Of a stretch of DNA of 64,000 nt, positions 8,113 through 17,608 are shown one piece after another (the stretch's first letter is position 1; each line of letters opens with the position of its first letter). Origin of the DNA: GCA-2794515 sp034436155 (GTDB lineage Bacteria; Chloroflexota; Anaerolineae; Aggregatilineales; Phototrophicaceae); the NCBI GenBank assembly GCA_034436155.1, contig DAOTVP010000040.1, positions 1-64,000 of the forward strand, given 5' to 3'. The notes beneath the pieces were generated by a model. It had not been told where the DNA came from. It did not search any database and was given only the letters and a program-made list of their open reading frames with translations. A program made the translations under genes and the position numbers.

Positions 8113-9944
8113 TGTCATCAGAAAACACGCCAAATAGCACATCAACATCATTGAGCGCCCTCATCAAGCGCGTCAATGATTTATCGGAATTATTGCGTAG
8201 CCAACGCGAATTATTGCGCCAAAAAGGGGTTAATCTGCCGACCAATTCATTAGATACCCTGCGGAGCATCAAGGCGCGGTTAGAGGCGATTCAACGTCAG
8301 GTAGATAGCAACCGTGTGGAATTACAACGCCTCCGCGCCCTTGCAGAGACCACCGCGCTCATCAACTCGACCCGCGATACCGATTCGGTGTTGAATCAGG
8401 TGATGGATACGGTCATCAATTTAACGGGCGCAGAGCGCGGGTATATCGTCCTCAAAAATCGCCAGACGGGTGAATTTGACCAATTTCGGGTGGCGCGTGG
8501 GTTAGATACCTCGCAAATATCGTTTAATGGTTCTGATGAAGCGATGGCTGGCAAGCGCGATGAATTCATCGTCAGCAAAACGATTGTCAATGATGTGGCG
8601 GCGACTGGTCAGGCGATTATCACCGATAACGCCAGCAATGATGAGCGTTACCGTGACCAAAAAAGCATTATCGGATTTGCCTTGCGAAGCATTTTAGCCG
8701 TCCCGCTCAAGGTTCGGGACGAAGTGATTGGCGTGGTCTATTGCGATAACCGTATTTTGGCGGGGTTATTCCAACCGGGCGACCTCGATATTATGAATGC
8801 GTTCTCGAATCAGGCGGGTGTCGCCATCGAAAATGCGCGATTATTTGAACTCACGCGCAAGCAACTGGAACAAGTCACCGCCATGCGCGATTTGATGGAT
8901 AACGTGTTCGATTCGATTGCCAGTGGTGTGATGACCGTCAACTCGCATTTGCGTGTGACGGCGTGTAATGCCACCGCGTGTCGGATTTTGAATGTCGATG
9001 ACGAAGCCGATGTTTTAGATCATATCGTCAAAGATGTGTTTCCGCCGATTAGCGCCGATTTTTACGATGCCATCACCCAAACCCAGCGCGATGGTCAAGC
9101 CAAGACGCTCGAATATGAGGTACAAATTGGGCAATCCAGACGCACATGGAGCATCACCCTCAGCCAATTGCGCGATGAGCAAAGTACCGTACAAGGCGCG
9201 GTGTTGGTCATAGATGATGTGACCGAACAACGCGAAATTGAATTGCGACTCAAACAATTGCGCGTGTATCTGCCCGCGCCGTTGTTGGATAAAGTCACCG
9301 ATATTTCGGTGATAGAGCAGGGGCAGGAGCGCGAAATTACATCTATCGCCACTGATATTCGCGGCTTCACCAAAATCAGCGAATATATGAAGCCCGAACA
9401 GGTGATGGAGACCATCAACCAATACCTCAGCCTCGCTAGTGATGGTATCAATTTGTACGAAGGGATTGTCGATAAATACATGGGTGATGCGGTGACGGGA
9501 TTATTCAACACCCAACTGAATCCGCAAAAAGATCACGCCCTGCGGGCAGTCCGCGCCGCCATGAGCATTTTATACGACCTGCGTGCCTTGCATGAGGTGT
9601 TGCCCACCGAAAAACACCTGTTTTGTCGGATAGGCATCCACACAGGGCAGGCATTTTTGGGGAACATCGGTAGTCCAGACCGCCGTGAATTTTCGGCATT
9701 GGGCGAAGCCGTCAGCGTGAGCAAATTTTTAGAGAGTAGCGCCACCCCTGGCGAAGTCCTCATCAGCGAGGCGACTTATCAATTGGTCAAAGATGATTTC
9801 GAGTGTGAATATTTCCCGTTGGAACAGAATAAAAAATATCCCCATATCACCCACGCTTATAAAGTAGTCAAGCGTAAAAAAGGCAAAAATACGGGGTCGT
9901 TATTCTTAGATACGGAACTCGAAGAACTGTTGAAGGATTTATAA
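8112..9944 (+). CDS. GAF-PAS-class III nucleotide cyclase, C1-like (Asn/Arg missing)
   Basis: This 610-residue paralogue of the gene before it has the same order: coiled coil, GAF (about 85-260), PAS (about 265-385) and cyclase (about 400-600). Both proteins share the N-terminal pattern LRSQRxxLxQxGxxLP. The cyclase keeps both metal aspartates (Asp415 in TDIRGFT, Asp459 in DKYMGDAV) and Lys455. The transition-state Asn and Arg are replaced by Ser535 and Phe539 (VSVSKF). Its start codon shares one base with the upstream stop. Combined with the upstream subunit, one complete active site can be built: metals from this chain, Asn/Arg from the other. The second site would be dead, as in mammalian C1/C2 adenylate cyclases. 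A 15-20-residue Lys-rich tail follows the cyclase domain. Confidence 0.9.
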   Translation: MSSENTPNSTSTSLSALIKRVNDLSELLRSQRELLRQKGVNLPTNSLDTLRSIKARLEAIQRQVDSNRVELQRLRALAETTALINSTRDTDSVLNQVMDTVINLTGAERGYIVLKNRQTGEFDQFRVARGLDTSQISFNGSDEAMAGKRDEFIVSKTIVNDVAATGQAIITDNASNDERYRDQKSIIGFALRSILAVPLKVRDEVIGVVYCDNRILAGLFQPGDLDIMNAFSNQAGVAIENARLFELTRKQLEQVTAMRDLMDNVFDSIASGVMTVNSHLRVTACNATACRILNVDDEADVLDHIVKDVFPPISADFYDAITQTQRDGQAKTLEYEVQIGQSRRTWSITLSQLRDEQSTVQGAVLVIDDVTEQREIELRLKQLRVYLPAPLLDKVTDISVIEQGQEREITSIATDIRGFTKISEYMKPEQVMETINQYLSLASDGINLYEGIVDKYMGDAVTGLFNTQLNPQKDHALRAVRAAMSILYDLRALHEVLPTEKHLFCRIGIHTGQAFLGNIGSPDRREFSALGEAVSVSKFLESSATPGEVLISEATYQLVKDDFECEYFPLEQNKKYPHITHAYKVVKRKKGKNTGSLFLDTELEELLKDL

Positions 9945-10051
9945 GTCAATCACCCGCTTCATCAATCCACAGTATCACTATAAATACGGGTTCTCTTGAT
10001 ATTTTTACAAGTCATAGATGATTACAAGGGTTTGATTGATGGATAATTGTC

Positions 10052-10080
10052 TTGTCAATAAACACCGATTAGACTATGAT
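10052..10080 (+). promoter_or_regulatory. Sigma-70-like promoter for 10119 gene
   Basis: TTGTCA (10052-10057) and TATGAT (10075-10080) are separated by exactly 17 bases. The start codon lies 38 bases further on. Confidence 0.6.
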
Positions 10081-10118
10081 GAAACACATATTTCTTAATC
10101 GTAAGGACAAACAATGTC

Positions 10119-11117
10119 ATGGCACAACTCGATTTAACTCCCATCTTAGAAGCGGTCAGATTATCGGCGCGGTTGGCGCACGAAGTTCAACGACGGCATC
10201 TCGTCCGTAGCGAAAAAACGGGTGCCGAACCTGTGACGATTGCCGATTATGGCGCACAAGCCATCATTTGTCGGGCAATCCAACACCATTTTCCGCACGA
10301 TGGGGTCATGGCAGAAGAAAGTGGAAGCGAATTTGCGCGGGTGGTCGAACCCGAACAACGGGCGTATATTGTGGCGTTGGTGAGCGAGATTTTAGGTGAA
10401 AAAGTCACCGAATCGCACCTGATTGCGTGGCTAGACCATGCCCGCATAGATAAAATGACCGATGAACCGCATCGTGTTTGGGTGATAGACCCCATAGACG
10501 GCACGAAGGGATTTTTGGCGCAACGCCATTTCGTGAACGCGGTGGGTGTGATGGACGGGCGTAAGCCGATTGCGGGGGTACTATCTGCGCCAGCGTATCC
10601 CAATAGTGACGGTGGCATGTTGTTGTATGCTGTGGACGGGGTGGCGTATGCCGAGTCGCTCATCCCCAAAGGCGATAGGCGCGTGATAACCGTCTCTGAC
10701 CGCGTAGATATTCCCACATTACGCGCCCTCGAAAGTGTCGAAAAAGGTCATGCAGGTCTGGCGCGATTGGCGCGTGTGCGCGAAATTTTGGGGATGACAC
10801 CCGCACAGGTGGAACAAGCCGATAGCATGGAAAAATATGGACGGATTGCGGCGGGTGATGCCGAGTTATACATCCGTTTGCCCCGTTTGGGCGATGGTCG
10901 GGCGCATAATATTTGGGATCATGCCCCTGGTGTGGCGATTATCGAGGCGGCGGGTGGTGTCGCTACGGATGTAGACGGCTCACCGCTCGACTATGCACAT
11001 GGGATGACATTGAAAAATTATGGTGTGGTCGCCACCAATGGCAAATTCCACGATTTAGCCCTGTCTGCTATTGCCACATTATTAGAGGAAGAACGCCATG
11101 CCCAACCTAGAGATTAG
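10119..11117 (+). CDS. 3'(2'),5'-bisphosphate nucleotidase, Hal2/CysQ type
   Basis: This 332-residue member of the inositol monophosphatase superfamily shows the metal and catalytic motifs MAEESG, VIDPIDGTKGF (the DPxDGT motif) and IWDHAPG. The insertion between the first two motifs, the length, and the TKGF form are typical of Hal2-type enzymes. These hydrolyse 3'-phosphoadenosine 5'-phosphate (pAp) or PAPS to AMP or APS, clearing a by-product of sulfate assimilation and sulfotransfer. No sulfate-assimilation genes are nearby, so an inositol-phosphate substrate cannot be fully excluded. The end overlaps the next gene by 20 bases in another frame. Confidence 0.85.
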   Translation: MAQLDLTPILEAVRLSARLAHEVQRRHLVRSEKTGAEPVTIADYGAQAIICRAIQHHFPHDGVMAEESGSEFARVVEPEQRAYIVALVSEILGEKVTESHLIAWLDHARIDKMTDEPHRVWVIDPIDGTKGFLAQRHFVNAVGVMDGRKPIAGVLSAPAYPNSDGGMLLYAVDGVAYAESLIPKGDRRVITVSDRVDIPTLRALESVEKGHAGLARLARVREILGMTPAQVEQADSMEKYGRIAAGDAELYIRLPRLGDGRAHNIWDHAPGVAIIEAAGGVATDVDGSPLDYAHGMTLKNYGVVATNGKFHDLALSAIATLLEEERHAQPRD

Positions 11118-11598
11118 CATCGCCACCTACGCCGATGAGACGACATTCCGCAATTTGGGTCAGTTTTATATTTACGAATACACCCAATTCATGAATTGGG
11201 ATGTCACCTATGCGGGGCGGTTTAATGAAGATGATTTCGATGATTTATGGGGACATGATACGTATCGCAAGCCGTATCTGTTCCATGTGGCGGGTAAATT
11301 GGCGGGGTTTGCCATTATCAACTTATTAGATGAGAGCCACATCACAGGCGCGAAAAATGTGATTGAGATGTCGGAATTTTTCATTATGGCGGCGTATCAG
11401 CGTAAAGGGTATGGCGCACAAGCCGCCACCCAACTTTTCGATAAATTTCGTGGCGATTGGGAGGTGTTTCAGCTCGAAAAAAATACCCGCGCCCAAGCCT
11501 TTTGGCGTAAGGTGATTGGGCGTTATACCAACGGCAATTACCGTGAACAAATTGTATCGCGTGGGGTGGTGCAATTATTTGCTAATCGACAGGGCTAA
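11098..11598 (+). CDS. GNAT family N-acetyltransferase
   Basis: This 166-residue protein has a GNAT fold: an N-terminal strand and helix, a central strand EMSEFFIM, the acetyl-CoA pyrophosphate loop AYQRKGYGAQA (QxxGxG/A type), and a late helix TRAQAFWRKVIG. The substrate is unknown. The start lies inside the end of the phosphatase gene behind GAGGAAGAA, so the two are probably translated together. The 3' end overlaps the convergent PPOX gene by 17 bases. Confidence 0.85.
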   Translation: MPNLEISIATYADETTFRNLGQFYIYEYTQFMNWDVTYAGRFNEDDFDDLWGHDTYRKPYLFHVAGKLAGFAIINLLDESHITGAKNVIEMSEFFIMAAYQRKGYGAQAATQLFDKFRGDWEVFQLEKNTRAQAFWRKVIGRYTNGNYREQIVSRGVVQLFANRQG

Positions 11599-11962
11599 TT
11601 TCGATAAACACCCGTTGTTTATTGCGTTGCATCAGATCAAACAGGCGTTTGAGTATCCCGTATTTTTGATTGAGATAGCTGTTGGCACGGGTAGCTTCAT
11701 CGCCTGCGGGTAATAGACGGGCAACAGCTTGTGTGTATGTTACGCCGTCATCCAAATTGCCCCGCATGTCGCACGGCGCGACTTCAACCGTACTGTTATT
11801 GCGAATCCGTTTGACTTTCCCTGAATCCATTAATGTCATGACATATAATTTGTCAGCTTGTTGTGCGAACCAAACAGAAACAGGAGTTAGTACGCCATCT
11901 CCATTTTTGCGAAAAGTTTTTAGGCTCATGAAACGAGCATCTGTGAGCGATTCAAATGACAT
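11582..11962 (-). CDS. PPOX class flavin/F420-dependent small enzyme
   Basis: This 126-residue protein belongs to the split-barrel flavin-binding (PPOX) group. It starts with a segment that continues into SLKTFRKNGDGVLTPVSVWF, the usual first strands, then LYVMTLMDSGKVKRIRNNSTVEVAPCDMRG, which resembles the F420- or FMN-contacting strands of the Rv1155-like subgroup. Such enzymes reduce small molecules or bind haem. No partner indicates a substrate here. It is 3 bases upstream of the acyltransferase stop in the same direction, so the acyltransferase is transcribed first and this gene second. Confidence 0.75.
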   Translation of the reverse strand: MSFESLTDARFMSLKTFRKNGDGVLTPVSVWFAQQADKLYVMTLMDSGKVKRIRNNSTVEVAPCDMRGNLDDGVTYTQAVARLLPAGDEATRANSYLNQKYGILKRLFDLMQRNKQRVFIEISPVD

Positions 11963-11965
11963 ATT

Positions 11966-12646
11966 TTACTTCTCCTCCTCTCTATCAACATGTTCCGCAT
12001 GTTTAATGGCGCTAGGGCGCAATTTCATGTCGCCTTGTTTTTCGGGATGCAATCCGCGGATGCCACTATCGCGGATATGTTTCCAGATAATTTGCATATC
12101 GGCTTCGATGTCGCCTGTGGTGATGATATTCGGCACAGAAAAATTGACTTGTTTTTTGCCATAATCGAGTAACGCGATTTTTATCGGCACGCCTGCTTTG
12201 TGCGCTATCCAATAAAAACCCGTGCGCCAATGGTTGGTCTTTTTGCGCGTGCCTTCGGGCGGGATGGCTAAGACCAAACTATCCATTTTTTGATATTGCT
12301 CAACTGCCCATTCTACCGTGTCGTGGCTGGCTTTGCGGTCTATGCCGATAGCCCCTGTGCCACGCACCAACCACCCGATGAACGGGTTGGTTGTCCACTC
12401 AATTTTGACCATCCAGCGAATCGGCGTTCTGACGATCCATGAAGTCATCACCATATTCCATCCATCCCAATTCGAGGTATGGTAAATCGCCAAGACGACC
12501 ACTTTTTTATCATCGGGTATATCGCCTATGACTTGCCAACCCGCCAACCAAAAATAAAATCGCGCAAAGCGGTGGCGGATTGCCCCGATTTCGGGCGTGC
12601 GCTTGGACGTGAATGCCATGACTGGACGACGATTAAACAGTGCCAT
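11966..12646 (-). CDS. 1-acyl-glycerol-3-phosphate acyltransferase-like protein
   Basis: This 226-residue membrane-associated acyltransferase (PlsC family) carries the HX4D catalytic motif as HTSNWD (His56, Asp61), the PPEGTR acyl-acceptor motif and the GTGAIGIDR segment. The family adds a second acyl chain to lysophosphatidate or related lipids. The N-terminus up to about residue 45 is basic with a hydrophobic patch, which suits attachment at the membrane face. A ribosome site AGAAGGT precedes the ATG, and the PPOX gene follows almost directly. Confidence 0.85.
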   Translation of the reverse strand: MALFNRRPVMAFTSKRTPEIGAIRHRFARFYFWLAGWQVIGDIPDDKKVVVLAIYHTSNWDGWNMVMTSWIVRTPIRWMVKIEWTTNPFIGWLVRGTGAIGIDRKASHDTVEWAVEQYQKMDSLVLAIPPEGTRKKTNHWRTGFYWIAHKAGVPIKIALLDYGKKQVNFSVPNIITTGDIEADMQIIWKHIRDSGIRGLHPEKQGDMKLRPSAIKHAEHVDREEEK

Positions 12647-12734
12647 GCTATTACCTTCTTTTGTGGTGAATCATTTTTTTAATTGTAGCCCGTAGGGGCG
12701 GTTCTGTCTATAAAACAGATGAAAAAGATACCCA

Positions 12735-15509
12735 CTATTCGTATCGTAACACGTTTAGAACTCGCTCATTCAATGCGAGTTGGGCGCTGAATAATGTGGC
12801 GATGGTGGCGATAATCACCGCCACGACCACCAACAACACCGCCACAGGTTGCGCCGAATCGGGGATGAGGATGAAATCTTCTAAGCCGAAAATGCTCATC
12901 AATCCCACGCCCAACACGCTCAAGCCGATGCCCAACAGCGCCCCCGTGAGGCTAATCACCCCATTTTCGAGGAGCATGACTATCAACACCTTGCGCCGTT
13001 TGAGACCAATGGCTTTCAGGATGCCGATTTGCCTACGCCGTTCTAATGTCGCCAGCGCCACGGTGTTCGCCATGATCACCGCCGCGGCGCTGAGCGATAA
13101 AATCCCGACTAAAATCGGAATCGCACTCAATTGATCGAGCAAGCGACTGACCACGCCGTCGATGAGGCTCACATCCAACGGAAAAAATCCGAATATACTC
13201 GATAGTTCCGCTAAGACGGTTTGGCTGGCTTCGGGCGTGGTCTGGATCGATGTGACCTGAAAGTCGGGTTGGGCATTTGTATGGAGGACATCGGCGGGGA
13301 TTTGTACATCGCCGAATAACCCCGCTTGTAAATTCAGGTCATCGCCGAATAAAATCCCGATCACCGTGAAGCTATAGAGGCGGTTGTTGATATACATCGA
13401 AATGCGCGACCCCAACCACACCTCATAGTTGGCGAGGCGTGAGGCTAATCGAATCACCGCCACGGGTTGACCTCTATCGGCTTGGGTGATTTCACGCCCA
13501 GCATCCACCGCGCCTGTCGTAAAATTGGGATTGGTGCTATCGCGCACCGATACTGATACCCAAAATCGCCCCAACCGATCGTATTCGGCTTGCAGTTGTT
13601 CGACCTGCGCCATGTCGTTTTGGGTGCGTGCCTCGCGGATGCGGTCTAATAAATCTTCACGGATGCCATGATTGCCCTGTGTGCCGAGCATGAGGTCATC
13701 GATTTGGGAGAGCAATCCGCTATAATTTTTGATGGTGGTGGTATGCTCAATTCCGTCTAGCGTATCTAATTTGGCATCCAGTTGGGCTTGGGTGCTTTGT
13801 GCCAATGCAGGCACGAATGCGCCTGGTGTGAGGACGATGATGTTGCCGTTGAAGGTGCTGTTGAGGCTGAATTGCAAAATTTCGCGCACACCAGCGCCAT
13901 AAAAGGTGATGCTACTGATGGCGAACATGCCTGTGCTAATCGCCAACAGGGTGACCGCTGTCCGAAAGCGTTTGGTATGTAAATTTTTGATGGCGAGGCG
14001 CATGGGTATCCAACCGAAATCGGGCGTTTTGCCAATCATCCATATCAGCACCCATAATAACAACACCAAGATGCCCAATATCAAAAACACCACCGCCACG
14101 CTCAAAATGCCGACCACATACGGATTTTCGGATGTAAACCGTGAGACGATGCGGGCATAACGTTCACTCGGCAACGGACCCAAAATCTGCCCTGTGATGA
14201 GTCCGAGTGTCACCACCACAAACCCCAACACGCCAACCGATTGCAACACGCCCAACGGCGGGATGACGTGTTCGTTGGGGCGTAAAATGATGGCGGGGCG
14301 GATTTTGACGGCGGTGATGATCGGCAACACGCCAAAAATCGCCGTGACCACGATGCCCAATCCAAGACCGAATAGCAACGCTTCGGGATAAATCGCCCAT
14401 GATAAATGTTGTTGCAAAAATGTTTCGCCGTAGCGATTCGCCAATTGGCTGAAAAAAATGCCGAATAGCAACCCCACCGCGCTCCCGATGATGCCCAACA
14501 CCAACGATTCGGTGAAGAATAACAGCGCGACTTGCCTCCCCTTTAAGCCGAATGTTTTCAGGGTGGCGATTTCTTCTGTGCGACGGCGTACCATCACCAT
14601 CATGGTGTTGATGATGCCAACCCCGCCGATGAGCATTGCGCCTAGCCCCATCAGCACGATAAATCGGCTCATCAAATCGGCGACACGCTCATTATTCGCC
14701 AAAACTGACCATACATCTAACACACGGGCGTTGGTTTGCCGATTCAAAATGTCATCCAAATACACGGCGTATTCCGTGAGTGTATCGGGATCCGGTGTCG
14801 TCTGAAATGCGATGCTGATGCGGTTGATGGTCACATCGGTGGGGGCTAAGCGGACATATCCAAATCCAAAAAATGCCTGAAACCAATTGCGCCAGCTCGA
14901 TTCGACATTGGTCGAGACGATCCCCGTGATGGTATAGGCAATCGTATCCCCACTGAGGCGCACTTGGTCGCCCAATGCGAGATTGTGCAAATCGGCAACC
15001 GTCTCACTAATGACGATATGATGGTCATCGGTGAGCAAATCGGCTAATGGCACGCCTGCGGGTTGGATGGCGCGAATGTCTGTTGTGGGCGAGTAGGTGC
15101 GGGTATCGATTTTGAGCAATGACATAAAATTGAGGATGCCCAAACGGGTGTTTTCGGTGGGGGTGATTTGGGCGATATTCAGGCTATAGGCGCTCATGGT
15201 GGCGTTGTGTTGCATCACCCATTGCTCGACAAAAGTCATTTCTTCGGGCATGAAGTAACCGCGCCTGTTATCTAAGCCCAGGTCGAACCCGCCACTGAAT
15301 GCGCCACCGCGTTCTATCAACAAATCGCCGTGCAAACTCTCGCGGATGTTGTTGGTGAGCGTCTCGCTGATGCTCAAGCCCAAACTGCGGAGTGCCACCA
15401 CGGTCGCCACGCCAATCGCCACCGAAAACACGGCAAAAATAGACCAACGGCGCTCTCGCCACAAATTGCGCGTGGCATAAAGAAGATAAAATTGAATGCG
15501 TGCCATCAT
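12735..15509 (-). CDS. FtsX/MacB-like ABC transporter permease, two-repeat type
   Basis: This permease has about 924 residues and ten predicted membrane segments. It has one segment near residues 20-45, three around the first FtsX core, further pairs in the middle (VVVTLGLI; ILVLLLWVLIWMI), and a second repeat with three segments at the C-terminus. Large extracytoplasmic domains follow the first segment of each repeat. Such proteins export lipoproteins, lipids or peptides, or transmit mechanical force, together with an ABC ATPase. No ATPase gene is adjacent in this window, so the partner must be elsewhere. The ATG at 15509 is preferred because AAAGGTG lies 6-7 bases upstream; a TTG at 15524 is an alternative start. 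The nearest gene upstream on the same strand is the M3 peptidase, separated by a paired-hairpin repeat. Confidence 0.85.
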   Translation of the reverse strand: MMARIQFYLLYATRNLWRERRWSIFAVFSVAIGVATVVALRSLGLSISETLTNNIRESLHGDLLIERGGAFSGGFDLGLDNRRGYFMPEEMTFVEQWVMQHNATMSAYSLNIAQITPTENTRLGILNFMSLLKIDTRTYSPTTDIRAIQPAGVPLADLLTDDHHIVISETVADLHNLALGDQVRLSGDTIAYTITGIVSTNVESSWRNWFQAFFGFGYVRLAPTDVTINRISIAFQTTPDPDTLTEYAVYLDDILNRQTNARVLDVWSVLANNERVADLMSRFIVLMGLGAMLIGGVGIINTMMVMVRRRTEEIATLKTFGLKGRQVALLFFTESLVLGIIGSAVGLLFGIFFSQLANRYGETFLQQHLSWAIYPEALLFGLGLGIVVTAIFGVLPIITAVKIRPAIILRPNEHVIPPLGVLQSVGVLGFVVVTLGLITGQILGPLPSERYARIVSRFTSENPYVVGILSVAVVFLILGILVLLLWVLIWMIGKTPDFGWIPMRLAIKNLHTKRFRTAVTLLAISTGMFAISSITFYGAGVREILQFSLNSTFNGNIIVLTPGAFVPALAQSTQAQLDAKLDTLDGIEHTTTIKNYSGLLSQIDDLMLGTQGNHGIREDLLDRIREARTQNDMAQVEQLQAEYDRLGRFWVSVSVRDSTNPNFTTGAVDAGREITQADRGQPVAVIRLASRLANYEVWLGSRISMYINNRLYSFTVIGILFGDDLNLQAGLFGDVQIPADVLHTNAQPDFQVTSIQTTPEASQTVLAELSSIFGFFPLDVSLIDGVVSRLLDQLSAIPILVGILSLSAAAVIMANTVALATLERRRQIGILKAIGLKRRKVLIVMLLENGVISLTGALLGIGLSVLGVGLMSIFGLEDFILIPDSAQPVAVLLVVVAVIIATIATLFSAQLALNERVLNVLRYE

Positions 15510-15597
15510 AGATGCACCTTTCAAATGATATGCAATAAAATCTCACCTCATTTTAGGATAGTAGGAGCAATTATGAGGGTATTTTTTGATATTTTGT

Positions 15598-15695
15598 GGC
15601 GGACATACGAGGCTGAAGCCTCTAGTCCGCCATTACAGCCATCAAAACCAACTATTGTGTAATGGACGACTAGCCCGCAGGGCGTATGTCGTCCA
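15598..15695. repeat. Paired-hairpin repeat, copy 2 (about 98 bp)
   Basis: The first hairpin (15598-15631) has outer stem GGCGGAC/GTCCGCC, ATAC and TA internal loops, and inner stem GAGGC/GCCTC. The second (15663-15695) is inverted, with outer stem TGGACGAC/GTCGTCCA and inner stem GCCC/GGGC. The spacer is again 31 bp, begins ATTACA and ends TGTGTAA. It lies between two minus-strand genes. Stem bases differ from copy 1 but pairing and loops are kept. Confidence 0.75.
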
Positions 15696-15717
15696 CCATT
15701 ATATCTTATGCTGATGT

Positions 15718-17417
15718 TTATACCCGTTCCAAATCGGCGATAGTCTTTTCCATCAGTTCAACCGCTTTACCGAGCGTATCGGCATCGAAGGCGAATTTTA
15801 CGCCTGCTGTGCCATACAATTCGGGTAGGTTACGTGTACCACCGAGCGACAACGCTTTGCGATAATCGGCAACGGCTTTGGCTTGATTTTCCAGCGCATT
15901 CGCCCAAACTTGCACCGCGCCCAACTGTGCCAGACCATATTCGACATAATACATCGGATAATTGAAGATGTGTTGTTTCCGATGCCAGCCTGTTTCGCGC
16001 ACATCATCTAATCCAGTATAATCCACTTTGATGAACCGTGACCAGAGTTCCGCCCATTTTTGGTCACAGGCTTTGGGGTCGCGCCCTTCGGGGTGAGTGT
16101 ATGCCCATTGTTGGAAGCTATCCACCACCGCCATATAGGGCCAAAAGAAGATGATTTTTTCGAGGTGATTGATGCGGTCTATGGCGGCTTCTTTGTCATT
16201 AAAATAGCCACCAAATTCATGCGTCAGATACGGCGCGGCGAGCAATTCCATCGCCATTGAAGCGACTTCGGCAAATTCAATCGGATAGCGCCGTTGGTCA
16301 TTGTAAGGCAGGTTGGTCATCGTCTCGAAATTATGAAACGCATGACCCGCCTCATGGAGCAACACGCGCACATCATCGCGCTTGCCAACGGCATTCATGA
16401 AGATGAACGGTAGGCGCAGATGCGAATAATTGGTGCAATACGCGCCAGGTCCTTTATTCTTACGATTTTCGAGGTCGATCTGCCCTGCGTTGTGGAGTGT
16501 TTCGTAATACCCGCCGATGATGGGATCGACATGCTTGAAAATGTTAATCGCTTTTTGCGAAAATTCATCGATTGTTTGCCATGGGCGGAGGGGTTTTTCG
16601 CCATACGGGTCGACATCTAAATCCCAGGGACGCAGGGTATCTACGCCCAAACGCGCCCGACGGCGTTCATTGGCGCGGATTGCCGCGGGGACAACGACTT
16701 GTTCAATCGCGTTATGAAAGGTGGTCGTATCGGCAGGGGTGTAATCGAACCGCTTAAATTCTTCCCAACGGAACGCCAGATAATCATCATAACCCGCATT
16801 TTTCGCCATGTCTTGGCGCAAATCGTACAGTTGAACCCACAGATTATTGAACGTTTCGCGGTCTTGCAACCAGCGATTCATCATCATGTGCCATACTTTT
16901 TCGCGTTTATCACGGTCTGGGTCTTCGAGGAGCAATTTCGCCCGTTCCAACGTGAGTTCTTCGCCTTCCCATGTGATGGTTTGTGCGCCTGTGGTTTTGC
17001 CATATTCCATGCTGAGGGCTTGTTGCCGAATCATCAGGGGGATATTTTCTTCACGATAGAGGGCAATTTCCGATTTCATCTTTTTCATCGGCAATTCAAA
17101 ATTATCGGGCATGAAGCCACTCTCGACCAATTTTTATCGAGCCGATTATCCATCTCGCTGGCGGGTTGATACAGAGTCGCCATCAGATTTTTGAAATAGG
17201 CTTCGGCTTCTTCGTCCGATGTATCTTGGCTAATTTTCACCCGTGCGCGGGCGAACACTTCACCCAGCAGATTATCGATGGCGTTGCGGTCACGCATCCA
17301 TTCATCCACCGTATCGGCGGTGATAGGACGCGCTTCGAGGTCATCATAAAACGGTTTGTAATCGTCCCAGGTCCAATGTTTGGCATCTAACGCGCTTTTG
17401 GGAAGTTCAAATGGCAT
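15718..17417 (-). pseudogene. pepF: M3 family oligoendopeptidase (PepF-like), one frameshift
   Basis: Two overlapping frames together encode a full M3 metallopeptidase of about 566 residues, starting MPFELPKSALD at 17417 behind AAAGG. The first frame covers residues 1 to about 95; the second carries the zinc site LLHEAGHAFHNF (HExxH) and the downstream glutamate helix FAEVASMAMELL. The frame changes at a run of five T (17131-17135; five A on the coding strand). One extra A there would restore the sequence DKKLVESGF. The enzyme would cleave short peptides in the cytoplasm. The lesion is in a homopolymer and everything else is intact, so it may be a sequencing error or a very recent mutation. 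Confidence 0.8.
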
Positions 17418-17608
17418 TTTGATCATCCTTTTACTTATTTGAAAAAAGTTAAATAAATCACTTAACAGCATAACATGGTTTTTCTGTTTTTGCACAAACC
17501 ATTTTGTGCCATACCATGATTTGCACCTGTGTCGTAAAATTGAGGCGTTCTGCATAACGATGTGTATTTATTTTGCACACATCATCTACGTTCAAAGGAT
17601 AATTTTGC

